A stretch of 9,742 nt of DNA from SKVR01 sp964410015 (lineage in GTDB: Bacteria; Bacteroidota; Bacteroidia; Bacteroidales; UBA7960). Location of the stretch: the NCBI GenBank assembly GCA_964410015.1, contig CAYPFV010000125.1, positions 1 through 9,742 of the forward strand, in the 5' to 3' direction. Under the pieces are notes generated by a model that saw only the letters and a list, made by a program, of their open reading frames with translations, made no database searches and was not told the DNA's origin. Shown here piece by piece: positions 1-5,980 of this stretch; positions within the stretch are counted from its first letter, which is position 1; each line of letters begins with the position of its first letter. The position numbers and the translations under genes are program-made.

Positions 1-288
1 TGATGTTTTTTTTGTTTGTGCTAATTTTTTGTCCCTAATTTGCAAGTTGGGTTAGGTGGTATTGCCACAGGAATAGGGTATCTTATACCGTTAACCACCC
101 CTGTAAAATGGTTTCCTGAGAAAAAAGGATTGATTACCGGTATTGCGGCAGCAGGATTTGGACTGGATGCACTTATATGATCTGCATGGGTAGAGATGTT
201 GCTTAATTCAGGTACCGGAGTGCTTAGGGTATTCTCCTGTATAGTTTTTGCAAGAAAACACCAAATACTGCGTTATTCTCGTTTTTGA
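1..288 (+). pseudogene. Remnant of an OFA-family (oxalate/formate antiporter-like) MFS transporter
   Basis: Frame 1 from about base 43 reads as an internal part of an MFS carrier. Residues such as GGIATGIGYLIPLTTPVKWF followed by PEKKGLITGIAAAGFGLDALI resemble the OFA family pattern of GGIGxGIGY, then VKWFP(D/E)(K/R)(R/K)G and TGIAxxGFG. The reading is broken by TGA at 178-180, and the sequence after it (SAWVEMLLNSGTGVLRVF) still looks family-like. The TGA therefore probably replaces a Trp codon. Further stops lie at 22-24 and 286-288, and no convincing reading continues beyond about 260. A full family member has about 400-450 residues and 12 membrane spans, so only about two spans remain here. 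The 5' part may lie outside the window or be lost. The family call rests on recognition of the motif alone; the substrate cannot be told. Confidence 0.7.
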
Positions 289-352
289 ACCGAGCCACTA
301 CAATATTATTGAGACCCGGAAGGATGATAATCTCAACCAAAAATTATTTACA

Positions 353-365
353 CATGTCAGACATG
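353..365. repeat. 13-bp perfect palindrome with GTCAGAC core
   Basis: CATGTCAGACATG has 6-bp arms around a central A. It lies 12 bp before the 41-bp repeat at 378-418. A second palindrome with the same GTCAGAC core (9671-9683) sits in the same relative position by the other repeat copy. Its function is unknown; it could be a protein-binding site or the foot of a mobile element. Confidence 0.6.
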
Positions 366-377
366 ATTGGCCTACAC

Positions 378-418
378 CATCTGACCAAACAGATCAATTT
401 ATAAACAGATGAACCATT
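378..418 (+). repeat. 41-bp repeat, copy 1
   Basis: The unit starts CATCTGACC and ends TTATAAACAGATGAACCATT, with ATCAA before the end block. CATCTG and CAGATG form inverted arms 22 bp apart. The reverse complement of 9595-9635 matches it at about 35 of 41 positions, including an unbroken 20-bp block, with the same 22-bp spacing. The similarity stops sharply on both sides. It may be a small dispersed element or the end of a mobile element. Confidence 0.7.
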
Positions 419-540
419 CGTTTACAAAAAGTTAACTCCATAGATTCAAGAACTTCGAAAGCCTTGTTTTCGACGATCTCTTATCAAAGACACAAAAAAT
501 AAATGTTTTCTTGCCGACAATAATTAAATTACTACATGAT

Positions 541-558
541 GAGTGTACTCTGAAAAGT
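541..558 (+). repeat. 18-bp IS-end-like motif, copy 1
   Basis: GAGTGTACTCTGAAAAGT matches 9510-9527 (GAGTCCACTCTGAAAAGT) at 16 of 18 bases in the same orientation. The left ten bases form a palindrome of the form GAGTNNACTC. The shape resembles an insertion-sequence terminus, but no transposase is present in the window, so that reading is an inference. Confidence 0.45.
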
Positions 559-729
559 CATTTTTAATAAATTGATGGAAATATCCAATTTATGGTTGTT
601 TGATCATCTGTACTATAAAAACTTGCTGATTTGTGTAATTGACTTTGTTGAACTCCGCTATCTTTTGTCGTTCAAACAACCTTGCAAAGGTTTTAAGACT
701 AACCGCTATTTGTGAATGATTTTCTACAG

Positions 730-797
730 TTGTGGTGGTTTTTAAAGGGTTTTTACAAAACTCGCTGATCTTTACAAAGTAATATTGTCCACCACAA
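730..797. repeat. 9-bp inverted repeat with 50-bp spacer
   Basis: TTGTGGTGG at 730-738 is matched by its exact reverse complement CCACCACAA at 789-797. The spacer contains two TTTACAAA words. It may be a remnant of an excised element or a chance match; no U-tract follows, so it is not a clear terminator. Confidence 0.35.
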
Positions 798-932
798 GCT
801 CAGACCTTTTAAAATACCCTTCCGGTCAGATTTATATATGATTGACTGATTGCACCCTGATATGAATATCCTCCAGGGTAAATTATTACGTTAGTTATGG
901 AAGAACCTGTCTGTTGAACTCCGGCAGGTGGA

Positions 933-2813
933 TTATTTACTTCTGGTCAACTTCTTTGGGCTGATCATATTTTCGGGTTTAAGAATATCATCGAGCTGAT
1001 CTTTGGATAGCAGTTCCTTTTCGAGCACCAGCTCATATACTCCCCTGTTGGTACTTACAGCTTCTTTGGCCAAGGCAGTACAAACGTCGTAGCCCAAAAC
1101 GGGGTTCAGCGCGGTAACCAGGCCGATGCTGTTCATCACCATCTGCCGGCAGTGATCCTCATTGGCTGTGATGCCTGCAACGCAGCGATGCAGCAGTGTT
1201 GTCATTCCGTTTTTCAATAATTCAATCGATTCAAAAAGACTTTGTACCATAATGGGTTCCATCACATTCAATTCCAGTTGCCCTGCCTCGGCAGCAAGGG
1301 TTACTGTGAGATCGTTCCCGATCACCTTAAAGGCAATCTGATTCACCAACTCAGGGATAACAGGATTGACCTTTCCGGGCATGATGGACGACCCGGGTTG
1401 CATAGGTGGCAGGTTGATTTCATTGAACCCGGCGCGGGGACCTGATGACATCAGACGCAGATCGTTGCAAATCTTTGAAAGTTTAACTGCCAGTCTTTTC
1501 ACGGTGGAAGAGTACATTACAAAAGCACCGGTATCCTGGGTTGCTTCAACCAGGTTTTTTGCCAAACGTATATTCAAACCAGTAATGTTTCTCAGGTGCC
1601 CTATCACCTTTTTGCTGTATTCGGGGTCAGCATTAATGCCAGTACCTATGGCGGTTCCTCCCATATTGACTTCCTGCAGCAGTTCAGCATTCTGGTTGAG
1701 GCGGGTTACTTCTTCCTGCAGAGTGGTTGCATAGGCACCGAATGATTGTCCCAGGGTCATGGGCACGGCATCCTGCAACTGGGTTCGCCCCATCTTGAGC
1801 ACCTGCGTAAACTCACGCTCTTTATCCCTGAAACCTTCAATGAGCATTTGAAGCACCTCAACCAGTTTTACATTGCTTTTAATAAGGGCGATCTTGATGG
1901 CTGTAGGATAAGCATCGTTGGTGGATTGCGAAAGATTTACATGATTATTGGGATGGCAATGCCTGTAGTCTCCCCGTTCGTATCCCATGATCTCCAGGCT
2001 GCGATTGGCAATCACCTCGTTGGTATTCATGTTGGTGGATGTTCCTGCACCTCCCTGTATCATGTCGATTACAAAATGGTGGTGAAACTTTCCGTTAATG
2101 ATCTCATGACAAGCCCTTACGATGGCATTGGCAATATCGGTTGAGAGCAATCCCAGTTCATGATTGGTTCTTGCCGCTGCCATTTTTACCATAGTAAGAC
2201 TGATGATCAGTTCGGGATAAAAACCCAGTGTAACCCCACTAATGGTAAAGTTTTCAATGCCACGCATGGTTTGTATTCCGTAATAAACCTCTGCAGGTAC
2301 ATCGCGATATCCAAGCAGATCGTGTTCCTTACGGGTACGCCCCGATTCATACTGTGCCCCCACGTTTACAATCTTGGTATTGCTTTGGCGCATCCTTCTT
2401 GAGATAACCTTGGAGATCTGTTTGAAGATTTTTAATGCAATGAAGGTTTGAGAATCGAAAAGTTCAGTAAAATCCTCCTTAGAGATATAGATCACCTTTG
2501 TTTTTTTCAATGCGCGGGCATTGGTGGAGTGAGGCGTATCGGCCATGATGGTTCCCTCACCAAGGAAATCGTAAGTACCAAAATAAGACAACCGCTTTTC
2601 CTCGCCAAATGCCGTTTTCTTAAATAATTCAACCTCGCCTTCACAGATCATATAAAGGTATTTATTGGCAGGGCTGTTTTCATGAAACAAATATGCCCTG
2701 GGGTTGAATGTTTTTTCGTGTATCTTTTCTATTACCACATCCAGTTCACTTTCTTCCAGTTCGCGGAAAAGTTCAACCTTTTGGATGAATTTCTTGATTT
2801 CAGCCTGATCCAT
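933..2813 (-). CDS. aspA: Aspartate ammonia-lyase with N-terminal cyclic-nucleotide-binding-like domain
   Basis: Cytosolic enzyme of 626 aa expected to convert L-aspartate reversibly to fumarate and ammonia. Residues 1-140 form a CAP_ED/cNMP-like beta-roll (PRAYLFHENSPAN, then FLGEGTIMADTPHSTNARAL at 83-102) with no helix-turn-helix after it. Residues 160-626 are a complete aspartase, about the usual 465-480 residues. Visible motifs are GGAGTSTNMNTNEVIANR (254-271), NLSQSTNDAYPTA (293-305), GRTQLQDAVP (342-351, with Gln where fumarases have His), NLVEATQDTGAF (420-431) and the signature GSSIMPGKVNP (474-484). By family alignment Ser475 is the catalytic base and Lys481 and Asn483 bind substrate. 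The Q and the VEATQDTGA block favour aspartase over class II fumarase. The start is set by the ATG before the beta-roll; the preceding bases are A-rich with no Shine-Dalgarno. The cNMP pocket appears to lack the usual phosphate-binding Arg (His95 in its place), so the ligand is uncertain. Confidence 0.93.
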   Translation of the reverse strand: MDQAEIKKFIQKVELFRELEESELDVVIEKIHEKTFNPRAYLFHENSPANKYLYMICEGEVELFKKTAFGEEKRLSYFGTYDFLGEGTIMADTPHSTNARALKKTKVIYISKEDFTELFDSQTFIALKIFKQISKVISRRMRQSNTKIVNVGAQYESGRTRKEHDLLGYRDVPAEVYYGIQTMRGIENFTISGVTLGFYPELIISLTMVKMAAARTNHELGLLSTDIANAIVRACHEIINGKFHHHFVIDMIQGGAGTSTNMNTNEVIANRSLEIMGYERGDYRHCHPNNHVNLSQSTNDAYPTAIKIALIKSNVKLVEVLQMLIEGFRDKEREFTQVLKMGRTQLQDAVPMTLGQSFGAYATTLQEEVTRLNQNAELLQEVNMGGTAIGTGINADPEYSKKVIGHLRNITGLNIRLAKNLVEATQDTGAFVMYSSTVKRLAVKLSKICNDLRLMSSGPRAGFNEINLPPMQPGSSIMPGKVNPVIPELVNQIAFKVIGNDLTVTLAAEAGQLELNVMEPIMVQSLFESIELLKNGMTTLLHRCVAGITANEDHCRQMVMNSIGLVTALNPVLGYDVCTALAKEAVSTNRGVYELVLEKELLSKDQLDDILKPENMISPKKLTRSK

Positions 2814-2855
2814 TGTGTTTTGATAAAATGCGTATATTTTTGGTTTTATTTAAAG

Positions 2856-2863
2856 CAAAATTA
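2856..2863 (-). promoter_or_regulatory. Candidate -7 box for the aspartase gene
   Basis: The minus strand reads TAATTTTG, an exact match to the Bacteroidota -7 consensus TAnnTTTG, about 43 bp before the start codon. A TTTG that could serve as the -33 element lies 25 bp upstream, somewhat further than the usual 19-21 bp, so the assignment is tentative. Confidence 0.45.
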
Positions 2864-3013
2864 CAAGATTACTGATGGCGCAGAGAAACAAAAGTTGTTA
2901 TATATTACAAAAATTGGCATAAATGTTGTCAGTTAGTATAATTGAAGCAAAAAACATGGGTCTGGCAATTCACATTAAGTTGTAATCCGGTCGCCATAAA
3001 AGATGCCCAACCC

Positions 3014-3025
3014 TGCACATGTGCA
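3014..3025. promoter_or_regulatory. 12-bp perfect palindrome
   Basis: TGCACATGTGCA is a perfect 12-bp palindrome in the 325-bp gap between the aspartase start and the ssrA 3' end. It lies about 150 bp upstream of the aspartase -7 box, which is rather far for an operator of that promoter. I see no gene in the rest of 2814-3111. Confidence 0.3.
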
Positions 3026-3111
3026 AAGAGATATGGACTATCGTACACTAGTGAATTATTGGATCAGGAATTCAGCAACTTATAATGAATGGTATTTTTG
3101 ATCAATAAGAA

Positions 3112-3137
3112 ACCCCAACCGTCAGGTCGGGGTTTTT
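3112..3137 (-). terminator. Rho-independent terminator of ssrA
   Basis: The minus strand folds into ACCCCGACC-TGAC-GGTTGGGGT, a 9-bp stem with one G-U pair, followed by TTCTTATT. It starts about six bases past the mature tmRNA end. The plus strand carries a T-run after the same stem, so it could work both ways. Confidence 0.8.
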
Positions 3138-3138
3138 G

Positions 3139-3513
3139 TGGAGCTGGAGGGACTTGAACCCTCGTCCAAACAAGCAGCAAAACTGCTTTCTACATGCTTA
3201 GCCTTTTGTTGGGAGTTCAGTATTGGACTGGAAAAAGGCGATCCTGTCCGCAACCTGAGCTTCTTTATTTTTCGTGCAGGCACCGAAGCCTTACCTGCCT
3301 TATCCCGTATTTTGTCGATGCTTCCGTAGAGACGCTAACGGGTATTGCTTCTCTGGAAACAGCAGGCACTTAATAGCTTCTATTAAGCTGCCATTGCGTA
3401 ATTATTATTGTTGCCGTTTATAAGGCTTGAGAATTGGGATTAACGGGCCAACTTCACAACGCCCGGCATGCTTACAATTTCACTCAACTTGCTGTCAAAG
3501 CCAAATCAGCCCC
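3139..3513 (-). ncRNA. ssrA: Transfer-messenger RNA (tmRNA, one-piece)
   Basis: tmRNA rescues ribosomes stalled on broken mRNA and tags the nascent chain for proteolysis. The acceptor stem pairs GGGGCTG (3513-3507) with CAGCTCC (3146-3140), with A at 3139 as discriminator. CCA is not encoded; the next bases are CAA. The T arm reads AGGGTTCAAGTCCCT on the minus strand, near 3148-3162. The 5' end has GGCTTTGACAGC, typical of the 5' half. The tag frame runs from GGC (3413-3415) to the TAA stop at 3383-3385 and encodes GNNNNYAMAA, to which the alanine charged on tmRNA adds a leading Ala. The resume codon is preceded by TAAAC. The length of about 375 nt is normal. The last four tag residues are AMAA, whereas most known tags end in ALAA. 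Confidence 0.95.
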
Positions 3514-3542
3514 CTAATTTGTTGAGGTAAAATTATGGAATG

Positions 3543-3550
3543 CAAAGATA
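3543..3550 (-). promoter_or_regulatory. Candidate -7 box of the ssrA promoter
   Basis: The minus strand reads TATCTTTG, an exact TAnnTTTG match, 29 bases upstream of the mature 5' end. A short leader removed by RNase P would explain the distance. I see no clear -33 TTTG at the usual spacing. Confidence 0.55.
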
Positions 3551-3689
3551 CGATTTTTCAAAGATCTTTTATCATAATCATTATGCTGTAATGATTTTTT
3601 ATACCCTTATTATTCTATCAATTATCGGACCAACTTTTTTGGGGTGGAATTTTGTCAGTTTACTTATGAATCTGTTTTGATGATAAAGC

Positions 3690-3721
3690 AAAGAGGGAAA
3701 CCCAATAAGATTTCCCTCTTT
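3690..3721 (-). terminator. Terminator hairpin after the M16 peptidase genes
   Basis: AAAGAGGGAAA and TTTCCCTCTTT make a perfect 11-bp stem around a 10-base loop, 26 bases past the stop codon of the upstream M16 gene. The minus-strand side is followed by GCTTTATC, a weak U-tract. It also separates this transcript from the ssrA promoter. Confidence 0.7.
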
Positions 3722-3747
3722 AAATTTTTGTTATTACGCACTATTGG

Positions 3748-5883
3748 TTAGTTGGTTTGAAACTTTGCATCTTCAATTTCTTCATCGATGGTGATATCCA
3801 CTACTTCAAGTTCAATGGTTTGAGGTCCTGCCTGTTGTTTGATCTGACGTGGAAACATCAGTTTTACCACTTCCACATCTGGTTTAGCGCCAAACAATCT
3901 GGCAAAGAAACCGGGTTGTTCGCCTACGATCTCAATGTCTACAGGTTGATAGTCTGAAATTTCTGCAGTTCCTTGCTCTGATTCTGTCTGAATTTTGTAA
4001 CCTGATTCCACATCGTAGTATTCGTAAGATGTTTCCCCGGAAGGATCAACTACTTCCACCACATAGGCATCTTCTCCGTTGATGGTTTCAATACCGGTAA
4101 GTTTTTTTTCGATGCCGTAATCTTTGTATTTCAACTCCATGTTCATGACTGCTTGCTTCTTCATGGCTTCAAACTCAGCTCCTTCGGTAAATTCCTGGTT
4201 GCCCATAGGCGATTGCATAATAGCTTTGTTGCCGTCAAACAGTTGAGTAGACATTACATTTCCGCCCATTGCAGTCTCCACCCGAAGTTTGTCCGGGGCT
4301 TTCTGGTAAGAAGTTATGGTAATATCATTACCCATCATAGAAGCTTTCATTACCTGGGTAATTGTATGCATGTTTCTGAAATGTTCTTTTCCACCAATGG
4401 CGTCAAAATACTTATTGATGACGGTTTCCACGGTAATTCCTTCAGGAACTTCCCTTGTATTTTCAACGGTTATGGGTTGGCCAAAAGCATCAAAGAATTC
4501 TACTTCACCAGAAGCGGCAAATTGTGTAAGGTTTTCCGGAACTTCTTTCATATTGCCAGCTACTACAATGATAGAATTTTCAGGTTTTATATATTTTTGA
4601 GCCATTGCCTGCACATCTTCTGTTGTAACACTGCCCAGTCTTTCCAGATAAGTAGCATAATAGTCTTCAGGAAGATTGTAACGGGCTATATTGAGGGCAA
4701 AGCGCGCGATGGTTCTTGGACTTTCCAGGGAGCGGGCAAAGGAACCATTCATGAAACTTTTCACCAGTTGCAGGTCATCTTCTTCAACAGGTTCATTGAT
4801 CAAACGATTCATCTCACGTAAAATTTCGGTTACGGTTGTATCAGTAACACTGTTTCTCACCTCTGTACTTGCCACAAAACGGCTGACCAACTCGTCGGTG
4901 CTAAGGTTTGAACGTGCTCCATAGGTATATCCTTTATCTTCTCTGAGGTTTTGCATCAAACGCCCTGAAAATACGCCGCCTCCCAAAATACTGTTCATTA
5001 CACTTACTTTGATGGCGTCGGGATGCCCGGGAGTTAAAACAACAGGATAAGTAACATTGACTACCGATTGCACTGCACCACTTCTTTCCGCAAAGGCAAC
5101 TCTTCTGCCCGCCGGGGGTTGTGGTGTGGGGTAGGTGTGTTCTGGTACTTCACCGGATTGCCATTGGGCAAAATGTTCAGATGTAAGTGATTTGGCTTCG
5201 TCAACATCAATATCACCAACAATGACCAGATAGGCCACATTAGGTTTAAAATATGTATTGTAATAGTCTTTTAATTTGTCAACGGTAATATTATCCAGGG
5301 TTTCTTCTGTAACGATTTCGCCGTAAGGATGCTCAGTTCCATAAGATTGAGTAAGAGAAACATTTCTGGCTATGGCTTGCCCGTCTGTTTTTATGGTTTG
5401 CAGACCTGTGCGCGTTTGTGTAATTCTTTTTTCGAGTTCTTCTTCGGGGAAAACAGGGTTTAGAAGTATATCCGTCATCAGATCGAGCAAATCATCTTTG
5501 TGTCTTGTAAGGGATGAAGCGTACATACCTGTAGAGAAAGTGGACAGATCGGCACCAATAAAATCAATGGCTTCGTCAATTTCCTGTTTGGTTCTGTTGG
5601 TGGTGCCATCTCGCATCAGTTGCCCTGCAAAATCAACAAAACCTGCCGCATCACCCTCCAGTAAAGGATCAACATCGAGGGTCAGCTGCCAACTAATTAC
5701 AGGTACTTTTCTGTTTTCTACCACAATAACTTTGAGTCCGTTGTCGAGTGTAAAAGATTCAAAATCTCCCAGTTGAATGGTGGGAGCAGGGCCGGGTTCA
5801 GGACGCTGACTGCGGTCTAATTGAGCATTTACATTCAGTATCAGCAAGCAACTGAATAAAAAATAAAAAATGATCTTTTTCAT
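3748..5883 (-). CDS. Non-catalytic M16 peptidase subunit with C-terminal LolA-like extension
   Basis: Secreted 711-aa protein. Residues 1-20 are a Sec signal peptide, with likely cleavage after LNVNA. Residues 40-460 are a two-lobed M16 (insulinase-like) fold beginning FESFTLDNGLKVIVVENR. The zinc motif HxxEH is replaced by DFAGQ (84-88), so this chain should not bind zinc. It keeps the second-lobe Arg and Tyr of the M16 subunit pair, GRLMQNLREDKGYTYG (307-322: Arg308, Tyr319, Tyr321). Residues 485-705 form a separate domain beginning YFDAIGGKEHF, similar to the LolA/outer-membrane-lipoprotein-sorting type domains found in Bacteroidota secreted proteins. That domain has an insert at about 650-675 containing PGFFARLFGAKP. 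It lies 97 bp after the active M16 gene without an evident promoter between them, so the two probably act as a periplasmic heterodimer. Substrate is unknown. Confidence 0.85.
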   Translation of the reverse strand: MKKIIFYFLFSCLLILNVNAQLDRSQRPEPGPAPTIQLGDFESFTLDNGLKVIVVENRKVPVISWQLTLDVDPLLEGDAAGFVDFAGQLMRDGTTNRTKQEIDEAIDFIGADLSTFSTGMYASSLTRHKDDLLDLMTDILLNPVFPEEELEKRITQTRTGLQTIKTDGQAIARNVSLTQSYGTEHPYGEIVTEETLDNITVDKLKDYYNTYFKPNVAYLVIVGDIDVDEAKSLTSEHFAQWQSGEVPEHTYPTPQPPAGRRVAFAERSGAVQSVVNVTYPVVLTPGHPDAIKVSVMNSILGGGVFSGRLMQNLREDKGYTYGARSNLSTDELVSRFVASTEVRNSVTDTTVTEILREMNRLINEPVEEDDLQLVKSFMNGSFARSLESPRTIARFALNIARYNLPEDYYATYLERLGSVTTEDVQAMAQKYIKPENSIIVVAGNMKEVPENLTQFAASGEVEFFDAFGQPITVENTREVPEGITVETVINKYFDAIGGKEHFRNMHTITQVMKASMMGNDITITSYQKAPDKLRVETAMGGNVMSTQLFDGNKAIMQSPMGNQEFTEGAEFEAMKKQAVMNMELKYKDYGIEKKLTGIETINGEDAYVVEVVDPSGETSYEYYDVESGYKIQTESEQGTAEISDYQPVDIEIVGEQPGFFARLFGAKPDVEVVKLMFPRQIKQQAGPQTIELEVVDITIDEEIEDAKFQTN

Positions 5884-5980
5884 ATTATTTGTTTTAGGCT
5901 TTCCTGTGTTTTTTTGAAAGCAATTTTTGAACTATTTGATTTTTTGGTTAGATAAATTGAAGTATGGAGCGGGCGAAAAG

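Larger units (their letters stand above)
289..932. other. Non-coding, repeat-bearing stretch
   Basis: I see no supportable gene here; all six frames are closed by frequent stops. It holds a 13-bp palindrome (353-365), one copy of a 41-bp repeat (378-418), an IS-end-like 18-bp motif (541-558) and a 9-bp inverted repeat spaced by 50 bp (730-797). Together with the decayed transporter to its left, it looks like degraded accessory DNA abutting the 3' end of the aspartase gene. No strong terminator follows that gene: the best candidate arms (ACCCTG and CAGGGT, about 855-880) lack a U-tract. Confidence 0.6.

Noticed and set aside
178..180. Possible use of TGA as Trp (recoded genome)
   Set aside because: Intact genes in the window use TGG for Trp, and the transporter remnant has further stops, so decay explains it better.
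616..772. Similar words AAAACTYGCTGATYT near 617 and 757
   Set aside because: Only about 15 bases with mismatches; too short to separate from chance in AT-rich DNA.
646..923. 12-base word TGTTGAACTCCG present at 646-657 and 912-923
   Set aside because: A 12-mer repeat is near the chance level for a window of this length, and nothing extends it.
801..946. Minus-strand reading overlapping the aspartase end (PEVNNPPAGVQQTG... to a stop near 805)
   Set aside because: About 43 codons with no start codon and a stop just upstream at the aspartase 3' end; no recognisable family.
4153..4821. Long plus-strand open frame opposite the M16 gene
   Set aside because: It is antisense to a strongly supported gene and gives a composition-biased translation rich in F, H, S and I, as expected of a shadow frame; the other plus-strand frames opposite genes are the same.
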